From Oscillospiraceae bacterium (GTDB lineage Bacteria > Bacillota > Clostridia > Oscillospirales > Ruminococcaceae), in NCBI GenBank assembly GCA_016297675.1, contig JAEDGE010000029.1, forward strand, positions 1 to 17,015: DNA of 17,015 nt, read 5' to 3'. Made by a program: the position numbers and the translations under genes. Shown here in pieces: positions 1 through 6,991 of the stretch. Under the pieces are notes generated by a model. It saw only the letters and a program-made list of their open reading frames with translations, made no database searches and was not told the origin of the DNA. Positions within the stretch are counted from its first letter, which is position 1, and each line of letters begins with the position of its first letter.

Positions 1-1023
1 GTGCTGTTCAATATAATCAAAAATGTCATGTGCCGCCTGCAAATACCGACAGTCACCGTGTTTTTCATACATATGATAAAATCCCAGAACAGATTCTGCC
101 TGCACCCACCAAATGCGGTTTTCATCCGGTTTTCCATTTTCACATTCATTTAAAACAGAATGATTCTGATAAGCAATTTCATAGATATTTTCTGCCAGAA
201 TGTCATCAATAGCAAAAACAGCCGTATTCAATGTTTCATCTTGCAATAAACTGCACCCGTCATCGATCAGCCAAGAACTTTCGATATCATGCCCATAACT
301 GTGCAGATCAATCAAGCTGTGATAATCCATGTCAAAGAAAACTTCCTGTCTGCGTTTTTCCGGATTAAAAATCTTTTCTTGATAGATCTGCAAAATCTGC
401 CGCATGGCATCTCCGACTCGCTCATCTTTTGTTGCCCGATAAAAACCGCTATATGCCTCAAAGACGTGCAGCAATGTATTCATCGTGCGTCCTGCCATTA
501 CACCATTTTCCGACAGTTTCTCATTGGAAGCCGGATTCCAATTGCGATCAAATGCCTCCAGATAACCGGCTCCGTCATATGCCTTTGTCTGAATCAAGTC
601 AAACAGCTCATATGCCAATTTTTTTGCATTTGGATTCTTAGTCAAACGATAATAAGACGACAGAGCATAGAGTGCAAATGCCTGATTATAGGTATGCTTG
701 GTCGTATCTACGGGCGTGCCGTCAAAGCTGACTGACCAGTACACACCGCCATATTCCCGATCCAGACAGTGCTGTGTAAAAAAGGAATAGACATGCTCTG
801 CATCTGCTGCTAAATCCATTCGATTCAGCAGCAGAGCCGCTTCAGAAAAAAACCATAGAATCCGGCTGTGTAAAATACACCCCTTCTCCGCTTTTGTATC
901 CGGCTGCATGGAAAAGTCTACATGTCCAATATAACCGCCGTAATAATCATCCCGCAGATTTTTCCAAAAGGGAATAATATTTTTCTCCAGCATTTGTTTT
1001 GCCTTTTCCAGCAATCGATTCAT
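1..1023 (-). CDS. Cellobiose 2-epimerase (AGE family), C-terminus cut by window edge
   Basis: Epimerises the reducing-end glucose or mannose of beta-1,4 disaccharides. In mannan pathways it turns mannobiose into mannosyl-glucose in the cytoplasm. The frame is open from ATG at 1023 to the window edge, giving 341 residues of an expected 390-410. Visible family blocks are CILHSRILWFFSEA (49-62, with R54), HSYGHDIESSWLI (241-253, with H245, E248 and W251) and NRIWWVQAESVLGFY (302-316, with W305, W306 and E310). These match, at a constant offset of two, the residues I recall as essential in the R. albus enzyme. The last catalytic His, expected near residue 375, lies outside the window. AAGGAG precedes the ATG by about 9 nt, and the gene starts 20 bp after the GH130 gene, so it is the last visible gene of the operon. 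An N-acylglucosamine 2-epimerase is the alternative, but the motifs and context favour cellobiose 2-epimerase. Confidence 0.93.
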   Translation of the reverse strand, partial: MNRLLEKAKQMLEKNIIPFWKNLRDDYYGGYIGHVDFSMQPDTKAEKGCILHSRILWFFSEAALLLNRMDLAADAEHVYSFFTQHCLDREYGGVYWSVSFDGTPVDTTKHTYNQAFALYALSSYYRLTKNPNAKKLAYELFDLIQTKAYDGAGYLEAFDRNWNPASNEKLSENGVMAGRTMNTLLHVFEAYSGFYRATKDERVGDAMRQILQIYQEKIFNPEKRRQEVFFDMDYHSLIDLHSYGHDIESSWLIDDGCSLLQDETLNTAVFAIDDILAENIYEIAYQNHSVLNECENGKPDENRIWWVQAESVLGFYHMYEKHGDCRYLQAAHDIFDYIEQH

Positions 1024-1043
1024 GGAAACCAACTCCTTTCTGC

Positions 1044-2063
1044 TTATCTTCTGCCCACTTCTTTATCCTCTGTTTCTGCAGCATCATGTGATTTGATATA
1101 AGAGATCACCGTGTCCGCAGTTGTAAAGGCAAGGCTCACATAACTATCTGCACAGCCATAGTAAATGGCAATTCTACCGGTATCCGCATCACAGAGTGCT
1201 GCACACGGGAAGCAAACATTCGGTACAAATCCCATTTCCTCATATGGCATTTCCGGTGTCAACAGAAAATCTGAGCAGCGATATAATACCTTAGATGGCT
1301 CTTCCAAATCCAACAGAGCACCGCCAATGCTATACACAAATCCATTGCAGGTATTGGTCACGCCATGATAGAACAATAGCCAACCTTCACTGGTTTCTAT
1401 TGGAGCTGCACCGCCGCCAATTTTGACATTCTCCCACCAACGACCGCTCTTGCCCATCACATGCCGATGATGTCCCCAGTATTCTAAATCCTTGCTCTCG
1501 CTGAGAAAAATATCTCCAAATGGTGTATGTCCGCTGTCACTCGGACGAGAAAGCATCAAAAACTTTCCATCTACCTTACGAGGAAACAACACAGCATTGC
1601 GGTTAAATGGCAGGAATGGATTCTCCACCCGTACAAATGTCTTGAAATCTTTTGTCTTTGCCATGCCGATGGCTGCACCATAAGCATCTTGACACCAAAT
1701 AATATAATATGTATCTTCCACTTTCACTAAACGAGGGTCATAAGCGTATTTCGGCATAAAAGCATTGCCGTTTTCATCTACAAATTGAATTTTCTCTGTT
1801 TCAAATTCCCAGTGTATTCCATCTTTGCTGCGTCCCAGATAGATAAACGGAATCCCGTTGGTTTGTTCCCCACGAAAAACACCAATATAAGCCTCTTCAT
1901 ACGGCAATACCGCACTATTGAAAATACGGGCAACACCGGGTAATGGATTACGGCGGATGATTGGATTTTCTGTATAACGCCAAAGCGGTGTCTGACAGCC
2001 AGCAGGCTGTTCCTGCCACGGCAATTTTGGTAACGATTCTGTTTTTATAATTACTTGACTCAT
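1044..2063 (-). CDS. GH130 beta-1,4-mannooligosaccharide phosphorylase (GH130_2-like)
   Basis: Inverting phosphorylase that releases mannose-1-phosphate from the non-reducing end of beta-1,4-mannosides in the cytoplasm. The protein has 339 residues, normal for the family. Visible features are the five-bladed-propeller repeats, KYAYDPRL (105-112; D109 is the likely proton-donating Asp), FGDIFLSESKDLEYWGHHRHV (182-202), WWENVKIGGGAAPIE (209-223) and GWLLFYHGV (227-235). The FGDIFLSES and WGHHRHV wording is closer to subfamily 2 (mannooligosaccharide or mannosyl-GlcNAc phosphorylases, R. albus MP2 type) than to the mannosyl-glucose phosphorylases of subfamily 1. The start is ATG 2063 because GGAGGA lies 7 nt upstream; the frame stays open to an ATG at 2234 that has no ribosome site. 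It lies between the permeases and the epimerase. The exact acceptor cannot be read from the sequence. Confidence 0.93.
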   Translation of the reverse strand: MSQVIIKTESLPKLPWQEQPAGCQTPLWRYTENPIIRRNPLPGVARIFNSAVLPYEEAYIGVFRGEQTNGIPFIYLGRSKDGIHWEFETEKIQFVDENGNAFMPKYAYDPRLVKVEDTYYIIWCQDAYGAAIGMAKTKDFKTFVRVENPFLPFNRNAVLFPRKVDGKFLMLSRPSDSGHTPFGDIFLSESKDLEYWGHHRHVMGKSGRWWENVKIGGGAAPIETSEGWLLFYHGVTNTCNGFVYSIGGALLDLEEPSKVLYRCSDFLLTPEMPYEEMGFVPNVCFPCAALCDADTGRIAIYYGCADSYVSLAFTTADTVISYIKSHDAAETEDKEVGRR

Positions 2064-2195
2064 ATTTGATTCCTCCAAGTCTTTTATGATTAGATATGAT
2101 ACGAGCTTCCACCGTCTGCCGTTTAAGGAGGAAAACGTACATATCAGCAGAAGCCGCATCCAAAATGGTTTTTTATTTTGATAAATCTCACCTGC

Positions 2196-2250
2196 TGCAA
2201 GATGCAATTTGTAGCATACTTTTTCGTTATACAAAATTGCATCTTGTGCA
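2196..2250 (-). other. Long intergenic hairpin between permease and GH130 genes
   Basis: The 215-bp spacer 2064-2278 holds no gene but has an inverted repeat. AAGATGCAATTT at 2199-2210 pairs with AAATTGCATCTT at 2233-2244, and outer TGCA and inner GTA/TAC pairs extend the stem with small bulges. The loop is AT-rich. On the minus-strand transcript it is not followed by a U tract, so it does not look like an intrinsic terminator. An RNA processing or 3'-end stabilising hairpin that sets different transporter and enzyme levels is a reasonable guess. The rest of the spacer shows only the GH130 ribosome site. Confidence 0.6.
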
Positions 2251-2278
2251 CCGCAACAGGCGAATGAAGAGGGGGAAC

Positions 2279-3151
2279 TTATTCCTTAACGGCACCCTGT
2301 GCCATACCGCTGTAAATTTGCTTCTGACAGCAAATGAACAGAATCAACATCGGAATCACGGTAATCAGCACACCGGCACAAATGTAGTTGTACTGGCTTC
2401 CCATTGGCCCTGTAAAGGTAAATAGAGAAGTAGAAACAACAGGATATGCATTTTTGTCCTGCAAATAAAGATTTGCCATATAATATTCATTATAGGTGCT
2501 GACGCCTTTCAAAATTGCACTGGTGACAATTGCTGGTTTCAGCAATGGCAGTAAGATTTTAAAGAACACACCAATATAGGTACATCCGTCCAAAATAGCC
2601 GCTTCATCCAATGTTTTCGGAAGATTATCAAAATATTGCAGGAAAATATAAATAGAAATAACATCTGTTCCCAACATTAGGATAATATATCCATAGAGCG
2701 TATTCACTAAACCAAGAGTATACATAATCTGATAGATGGTAACTTGTGTGGCGATTCCCGGAATCAGAGTGGAAATCATAAACAAATTCCGAATCAGCTT
2801 ATTTCCACGGAACTGGAAACGATTCAACACATATGCCAGCATCGCTGAAAATAGTGTACTGCCCAGCAATACAAACAGCAGAACCAAAAAGCTATTCAGA
2901 AATGCTTTTCCCATGTTTGCCTGCTTCCAAGCTGTAATAAAATTGTCAAAGTACAGCCAGCTTTCCGGCAAGGTCATAACATTGGTACTATTGTACTCTT
3001 CTTTTGTTTTAAATGCAGTAATGACACAGCTCACCAACGGAACCAGTGCACAGAAGGCTGCGAAAAGCAAAAGCACATATTTGCAAACCGTGAAGAAAAT
3101 TCTTCCAATGCTGTATTTTCCCAAGGTTATCGTTCTTGTTGCTGCTTTCAT
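2279..3151 (-). CDS. Carbohydrate ABC transporter permease, MalG type
   Basis: Inner membrane subunit of a sugar importer of the CUT1 class, 290 residues, about six membrane segments (first at about 21-45). The cytoplasmic EAA loop that docks the ATPase reads EAAILDGCTYIGVFFKILLP at 183-202, with the conserved G at 189. The order, length and short N-terminus are those of MalG/YcjP/MsmG proteins. Its ATG overlaps the TGA of the MalF-type gene by 4 nt (ATGA), with GGAGG about 8 nt upstream, so the two subunits are probably translationally coupled in equal amounts. With the adjacent binding protein and mannan enzymes the likely cargo is beta-mannooligosaccharides; this comes from context only. 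Confidence 0.93.
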   Translation of the reverse strand: MKAATRTITLGKYSIGRIFFTVCKYVLLLFAAFCALVPLVSCVITAFKTKEEYNSTNVMTLPESWLYFDNFITAWKQANMGKAFLNSFLVLLFVLLGSTLFSAMLAYVLNRFQFRGNKLIRNLFMISTLIPGIATQVTIYQIMYTLGLVNTLYGYIILMLGTDVISIYIFLQYFDNLPKTLDEAAILDGCTYIGVFFKILLPLLKPAIVTSAILKGVSTYNEYYMANLYLQDKNAYPVVSTSLFTFTGPMGSQYNYICAGVLITVIPMLILFICCQKQIYSGMAQGAVKE

Positions 3152-4095
3152 TTTTGCACCCTCCGTTTCCGCTTTCTTGGTACGTCACTGTCCATCCGTC
3201 GCTCTACAACCTTCTGAACTGCAGTAACAGACAAAATCAGAATCAGCAGCACCACTGCCATTGCAGATGCCAGACCAACCTTTTGATTGGTATGTGCAAT
3301 CCTATTCATCAATACAAAGTAGGTTGATGTACCAAAGCCGCCGTCTGTAATGACATATGGCATTTCAAAGGCAGACAATGCACCGGAAACTGCCAGAATC
3401 AAATTCAAAGTAACAATGGTCTTAATAGACGGTAAAATGATGTAGCGGAATCGCTGCCATGCATTGGCACCATCAATCGCTGCTGCCTCATACTGCGTGG
3501 TGTCTACACTGGCAATCGCACCAATAAACAACACCATATTTTGTCCCATGTACCGCCAGATAGAAGTGGCTGCTAACACCCAGTTATTGATGCTCTTGTC
3601 TTTCAACCAAAACGGTAAAGTGTCTGCATCCATCCCACACCATGTCAAAATGGTGTCGAGTACAAAACCATGTGTAAAGAAGAACTTAAAGATAAAGCCA
3701 ACTGCAATTCCACCGATCAAACTTGGGAAATACAGTGCTCCCCGAAAAAACTTGCCGCCTTTTGTCGGAAAACTTAAAATGCTGGCGAACAACAGTGCGA
3801 TGGCAATTTGTACAAAAGAACCAATCAAATAAAAAATGCTGAGTTTTAAGGCATTTAAACAGTCCTCTCTGGTAAATACAGAAATGTAATTTTGCAACCC
3901 TACCCATGTTCGCTTTCCGATATATTTCATATCATAGAAACTGAACTGTACCATTTTAAAAAATGGAAGATAAGTAAAGGTGAACAGCAGCAACAATGGC
4001 ACACACAAAAATAGAATGGATACGATTACTTTTTGTGTCTGCATTCTGTGCAGTTTGTTTCGGAGTGTGCCGCCTGTTTTTACAGAACCAGCCAT
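3148..4095 (-). CDS. Carbohydrate ABC transporter permease, MalF type
   Basis: Second membrane subunit of the CUT1 importer, 315 residues. It has a basic N-terminus, a first membrane segment at about 23-43, and the EAA loop EAAAIDGANAWQRFRYIILP at 203-222. It lacks the long periplasmic P2 loop of enteric MalF, as usual in Firmicutes. The C-terminus is very basic (RRMDSDVPRKRKRRVQK). GGGGGAG lies 7 nt before the ATG. It begins 15 bp after the binding-protein stop and overlaps the MalG-type gene by 4 nt. No ATPase gene accompanies it, so a shared MsmK/MsiK-type ATPase encoded elsewhere probably powers the complex. Confidence 0.93.
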   Translation of the reverse strand: MAGSVKTGGTLRNKLHRMQTQKVIVSILFLCVPLLLLFTFTYLPFFKMVQFSFYDMKYIGKRTWVGLQNYISVFTREDCLNALKLSIFYLIGSFVQIAIALLFASILSFPTKGGKFFRGALYFPSLIGGIAVGFIFKFFFTHGFVLDTILTWCGMDADTLPFWLKDKSINNWVLAATSIWRYMGQNMVLFIGAIASVDTTQYEAAAIDGANAWQRFRYIILPSIKTIVTLNLILAVSGALSAFEMPYVITDGGFGTSTYFVLMNRIAHTNQKVGLASAMAVVLLILILSVTAVQKVVERRMDSDVPRKRKRRVQK

Positions 4096-4110
4096 TTTAT
4101 TTCTCCCCCT

Positions 4111-5472
4111 TTATTGTGGTGTGACACCGTTCGACTCCTGTGCAGAGGTCCAAGCTTCATTCCAGCTCTCTACAATTTCATCCATCGTTTCGGTGTGGTC
4201 AATTGCACTTTCAATCACTCTTGCTACATGTGTATAGTCGGAATTCAAAGAAAGTTCAGAACCATTGTTGATATTTGCATACAGATCTTCTTCACCAGTC
4301 GGTGTCGGATTGTCCATGACCAATGTCACATTGGTAAAGCTGCTCAGTGTTTCCGGATATTTTTCGCCCTTTACAATCGGAATGCCACCCTGATCATATG
4401 CATAACCAGACTTTTCTGTCAGCCACTTGATGAATGCCGCAGATGCCTGCTTTTCTGCATCGGTGGAGTTGACATTGATACCATATGCATAGTCTGCACT
4501 GGCACTTGCATACTGCTGACCATCAACTGTAATCGGGAACGGCATGTAACCAATATCCTCTGCATGGTCACCGGCTTCCTGCATCTGAATGATTGCCCAG
4601 CTGCCCAATACCATGCATCCAATCTTGCCATTGTTGATCTGTCCCTTGCAGCCTTCCCAATCGGTAGTTGTTGGGTCATCTTCCGTTAAGCCACGGGAAA
4701 CTGCTTCATACAGTGTATCATAAACTGCATATGGACCAGTTCCGTCATCCCGTTTGGTAAACGGATTTGCTTGGTGTACAATGGTATTATTCATAAAATC
4801 TGCATCACCAGTTGCAGTTCCACCAATATAGGCATCCCATGCCGTCAATGTCCAGCCAGCTGCATAGTTGGTATACAATGGAATCGCATCTGTCTTCTCC
4901 TGAATCAATGCCAGATCATCTAAAAATGCATCCGGTGTGGTCGGCAGTTCAGTGATGCCAGCTTCTTCCCAGACAGCCTTGTTATAGACAATTCCCATTG
5001 CGTTACCCATAGAAGCAACACCGTAAACCTTGTTATCAAACATCTTGTCTCCGAGAAATTCATAAGAGTCCTTCATTGTATCATAGTCAAAAATCGGTTC
5101 AAAATATGTACTGAACTCACTCTTATTTACAGTAGTTGGAATCATACAGATATCGCCCCAGTCTCCACTGGTCAGCCGTGTTGTCATGTCATCTGCATAG
5201 TTTGTAATGCCTTCAAAACTGATAGTAACATTCGGATACAGCTTTTGAAATTCTTCTGCATATTCTGCAAAAGTGGTATCAACCAAATCTGTCCGATGCG
5301 TAACAACTTTCAGATCTGCGGTTAGATCTGCATCTCCAGTTTCTAAATCAATGCCCTGATAATCCAATGTAACATCCTTGTTTGCACTTTCGGATGCGTC
5401 ATTACTGCCGCAAGCAGTCATCCCTGCCAGCATGGAAACAGCCAGTGCGATTGCGATCATTTGTTTTTTCAT
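4111..5472 (-). CDS. Extracellular sugar-binding lipoprotein (solute-binding protein family 1)
   Basis: Captures oligosaccharide outside the cell and delivers it to the two permeases. The protein has 453 residues. Its lipoprotein signal is MKK plus a hydrophobic stretch ending LAGMTAC, with C21 as the lipidated cysteine, followed by an acidic Asn/Ser-rich linker. The body has family 1 traits: VTHRTDLVDTTFAEYAEEFQKLYPNV near the N-terminus, WEGCKGQINNGKIGCMVLGSW in the hinge region, and a C-terminal helix pair. The start is ATG 5472, with GGAGGA 7 nt upstream; an in-frame TTG at 5487 sits within that ribosome site and is rejected. First gene of the operon, behind a near-consensus promoter. Mannooligosaccharide specificity is inferred from the neighbouring enzymes. 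Confidence 0.94.
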   Translation of the reverse strand: MKKQMIAIALAVSMLAGMTACGSNDASESANKDVTLDYQGIDLETGDADLTADLKVVTHRTDLVDTTFAEYAEEFQKLYPNVTISFEGITNYADDMTTRLTSGDWGDICMIPTTVNKSEFSTYFEPIFDYDTMKDSYEFLGDKMFDNKVYGVASMGNAMGIVYNKAVWEEAGITELPTTPDAFLDDLALIQEKTDAIPLYTNYAAGWTLTAWDAYIGGTATGDADFMNNTIVHQANPFTKRDDGTGPYAVYDTLYEAVSRGLTEDDPTTTDWEGCKGQINNGKIGCMVLGSWAIIQMQEAGDHAEDIGYMPFPITVDGQQYASASADYAYGINVNSTDAEKQASAAFIKWLTEKSGYAYDQGGIPIVKGEKYPETLSSFTNVTLVMDNPTPTGEEDLYANINNGSELSLNSDYTHVARVIESAIDHTETMDEIVESWNEAWTSAQESNGVTPQ

Positions 5473-5516
5473 GATAAATTCCTCCAATTTTTTAGGTTTT
5501 TATTGGTTGTTTTTGT

Positions 5517-5543
5517 AATCGACTTTTTGTTTTTCTGTCGATT
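5517..5543 (-). other. Hairpin near the 5' end of the transporter mRNA
   Basis: AATCGAC (5517-5523) and GTCGATT (5537-5543) form a 7-bp stem with a 13-nt loop that is A-rich in the transcript. It starts about 10 nt after the predicted transcription start near 5553. A 5'-proximal stem like this can protect mRNA; no known riboswitch is recognised. Confidence 0.45.
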
Positions 5544-5559
5544 CGGTTTTCTTGCTTTT

Positions 5560-5587
5560 ATTATAGCATAATTTTTTTAGTTGTCAA
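5560..5587 (-). promoter_or_regulatory. Sigma-A promoter of the mannooligosaccharide transport/catabolism operon
   Basis: Read on the minus strand, -35 TTGACA (5582-5587), a 16-nt spacer, then -10 TATAAT (5560-5565) with an extended TGC before it. Both hexamers are perfect consensus. This gives a start near 5553 and a leader of about 80 nt. A promoter this strong needs repression, and the candidate operator at 5584-5598 overlaps the -35. Confidence 0.88.
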
Positions 5588-5598
5588 TAGGCTAATTT
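5584..5598. promoter_or_regulatory. Candidate LacI-family operator over the transporter -35
   Basis: The 15-mer centred on 5591 carries the shared octamer TAGGCTAA and a perfect right half CTAATTT; the left half (TCAATAG) is degenerate. It overlaps the -35 box (5582-5587), where a bound repressor would block RNA polymerase. Assignment to the adjacent LacI-type protein is inferred. Confidence 0.6.
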
Positions 5599-5600
5599 AG

Positions 5601-5639
5601 TTTCACACGCATTTTCCATGAATCATATAAATTTCACAC
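5601..5639 (-). repeat. Direct repeats TTTCACAC upstream of the transporter promoter
   Basis: TTTCACAC occurs at 5601-5608 and 5632-5639, 31 bp (three helical turns) apart. Relative to the start near 5553 the copies centre at about -51 and -82, typical activator positions. Next to them (5640-5667) GCAATTTG-like units recur with a spacing of about 10 bp, suggesting phased bends. No known binding motif is recognised. Confidence 0.4.
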
Positions 5640-5728
5640 TTGCAATTTGTGCAATTTGCTCAATTCTATGGATTAATTTCCTGCTTTACTTCCTATTTTT
5701 CCATCTTATTTTGTAAAAAAAGTAGAAA

Positions 5729-5757
5729 AAAGGACGAATTCGATTGATTCGTCCTTT
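5729..5757 (-). terminator. Rho-independent terminator of the lacI-family gene
   Basis: AAAGGACGAAT (5729-5739) and ATTCGTCCTTT (5747-5757) form a perfect 11-bp stem with a 7-nt loop. On the minus strand it is followed by a T-rich tract (TTTTTTCTACTTTTTTT). It lies about 45 bp after the regulator stop codon and isolates the regulator from the transporter operon. With the promoter and repeats described separately, it accounts for most of the gene-free stretch 5473-5802. Confidence 0.9.
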
Positions 5758-5794
5758 CAGCATTTTCATATTGCGATCTCATCTTTAAATAAAA

Positions 5795-5809
5795 AAATTA
5801 GGCTAATTT
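5795..5809. promoter_or_regulatory. Perfect 15-bp palindrome (candidate auxiliary operator) across the lacI stop codon
   Basis: AAATTAG-G-CTAATTT is a perfect inverted repeat centred on 5802 and the best version of the TAGGCTAA motif in the window. It covers the regulator's last codons and TAG stop. Its centre lies 211 bp from the site over the transporter -35, so a DNA loop between the two is possible. Confidence 0.55.
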
Positions 5810-6813
5810 ATTTTTTTGACGCTGTCTCTCTGAATAAAGTGTCCGCTGATAATCAATTGTTCCCAAGGTCTTTCAGGTTCTGCAAGCCGTTGCTGGAGTT
5901 GCTGGATACTGGAAAGTGCCATCTTGTCCAAATTGACTTCATATGTCGTCATTTTTGGCGTTGTCATCTCTGATAAAATATAATTGTCAAATCCGACAAT
6001 CGAAATATCGTCTGGAATTCGATACCCTTTTGCCTGCAATTTTTGCATGAGATAATAAGCCGAATTATCACAATTGCAAGCAAATGCGGTCGGCATATGG
6101 TGCAGCTGTTCAATAGAAATTTGCAGCATATCATTTTCATCCCGGTCAGGTAATACCATTTCCGGTGTAACTTGCAAACCTACCTCCTGCATGGCCTTAC
6201 AAAATCCAAAATACCGATCGGTGATGCTGTAGGTTGCACCGACTCTGCCCAAGAAAACAATATCCCGATGTCCCATTTGCAGCAGGTGCCTTGTCACAAA
6301 ATACATTCCATAATATCCATCAGAAATCACAGTATCCTGTCTACATTCCGCATCAAACATATCCAGACAAACAAACGGTATCTTTGCTTCTGTCAGCATA
6401 TTTCGATAATTTTTGCTGAATTTTCCCATTAAAATCAAACCATTGATGATTTCCGTCTGTATAAATTTTGGAAGCAATAGCTTTGTTTCAATTTCTTCCG
6501 ATATAAATTCTAAAATACCGATATGACCGCCGGCATTCAGGTGATACAGCATTCTTTCATACAAACTCCAATAAAAAGACTGTCCCTGTTCGATGTATTT
6601 GCTTCTGGTCAAAATGCCGAATTTCATACCTTTTGATACGGATTCTGATTTTGTCCTGTTCTTTACCTGATAGCCCATCTCCTCTGCCACTCGCCGGACT
6701 TCTTCGCGCATTTCTTCACTGACGCCCTCTTTGCCGGATAATGCCTTCGAAACTGTAAAGGTGCTAACGCCCATTTTTTCTGCAATGTCTACCATTCGCA
6801 CTCGTTTTTCCAT
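5803..6813 (-). CDS. LacI-family transcriptional regulator of the mannan locus
   Basis: DNA-binding repressor, 336 residues. The N-terminal helix-turn-helix and hinge are plain: VDIAEKMGVSTFTVSKALSG (8-27), then EEVRRVAEEMGYQ (37-49). A periplasmic-binding-protein-like effector domain follows (about 65-330), with motifs such as VFLGR, ISIVGFDNYILSEM and a C-terminal RDSV. The start is ATG 6813, with GAGGA about 10 nt upstream. It lies between, and reads the same way as, the transporter operon, and is divergent from the GH26 gene. It has its own promoter and terminator. The effector is probably a manno-disaccharide or oligosaccharide, inferred from context. Candidate operators share TAGGCTAA. 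Confidence 0.95.
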   Translation of the reverse strand: MEKRVRMVDIAEKMGVSTFTVSKALSGKEGVSEEMREEVRRVAEEMGYQVKNRTKSESVSKGMKFGILTRSKYIEQGQSFYWSLYERMLYHLNAGGHIGILEFISEEIETKLLLPKFIQTEIINGLILMGKFSKNYRNMLTEAKIPFVCLDMFDAECRQDTVISDGYYGMYFVTRHLLQMGHRDIVFLGRVGATYSITDRYFGFCKAMQEVGLQVTPEMVLPDRDENDMLQISIEQLHHMPTAFACNCDNSAYYLMQKLQAKGYRIPDDISIVGFDNYILSEMTTPKMTTYEVNLDKMALSSIQQLQQRLAEPERPWEQLIISGHFIQRDSVKKIN

Positions 6814-6848
6814 ATCTGCTTCGTCCTCTCTTTCTTTCTAATTTGCAC

Positions 6849-6858
6849 CTAAATTTAG
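6849..6858. promoter_or_regulatory. Palindrome CTAAATTTAG in the regulator's leader
   Basis: A perfect 10-bp palindrome about 15 bp downstream of the predicted start of the regulator mRNA. It resembles half of the TAGGCTAA operator (CTAAATT) but has a different centre. It could serve autoregulation, or be chance in AT-rich DNA. Confidence 0.3.
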
Positions 6859-6879
6859 ATAACATCTTCTTTTGTTTTC

Positions 6880-6908
6880 ATTATAGCATATCATTTTTAT
6901 AAATGCAA
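6880..6908 (-). promoter_or_regulatory. Promoter of the lacI-family gene
   Basis: Minus strand: -10 TATAAT (6880-6885) with an extended TGC, a 17-nt spacer and a weak -35 TTGCAT (6903-6908). The 11-mer spanning the -10 (TATGCTATAAT) is identical to that of the transporter promoter. The weak -35 fits modest expression of a regulator. Confidence 0.75.
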
Positions 6909-6939
6909 CTGCTTTTTTTGAAATTGTTCTATTTTCTTA

Positions 6940-6968
6940 TTGATTTTTTCATAAATTAGGTTTATAAT
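6940..6968 (+). promoter_or_regulatory. Promoter of the GH26 gene
   Basis: TTGATT (6940-6945), a 17-nt spacer, TATAAT (6963-6968). The start is predicted near 6975, only about 17 nt before the ATG at 6992, so the Shine-Dalgarno AAAGGAGG (6975-6982) sits almost at the 5' end of the message. Confidence 0.75.
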
Positions 6969-6979
6969 TAGGCTAAAGG
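6965..6979. promoter_or_regulatory. Candidate LacI-family operator at the GH26 start site
   Basis: TAATTAG-G-CTAAAGG, centred on 6972, has the shared TAGGCTAA octamer, a 6/7 left half and a weaker right half. It overlaps the -10, the predicted start and part of the Shine-Dalgarno. A further half-site AAATTAGG lies at 6953-6960. Binding here would block initiation directly. Confidence 0.6.
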
Positions 6980-6991
6980 AGGCGTTTAAAA

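Noticed and set aside
289..735. 148-residue plus-strand ORF at the left edge
   Set aside because: It is antisense to the clearly recognised 2-epimerase and has no motif or ribosome site.
2064..2234. Open extension upstream of the GH130 gene to an ATG at 2234
   Set aside because: The extra 57 residues have no family similarity and no ribosome site, and they run through the hairpin; GGAGGA sits correctly before ATG 2063.
2096..2425. Plus-strand ORF preceded by nearby AAGGAGG at 2124-2131
   Set aside because: The purine run is inside rather than upstream of the frame's start, the ORF overlaps the MalG-type gene antisense, and its product resembles nothing known to me.
4033..4689. 218-residue plus-strand ORF opposite the binding-protein gene
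   Set aside because: Antisense shadow of a certain gene, Cys- and His-rich with no recognisable domain.
5488..5581. Riboswitch in the transporter leader
   Set aside because: The leader is only about 80 nt with one short stem and does not match any riboswitch architecture I recognise.
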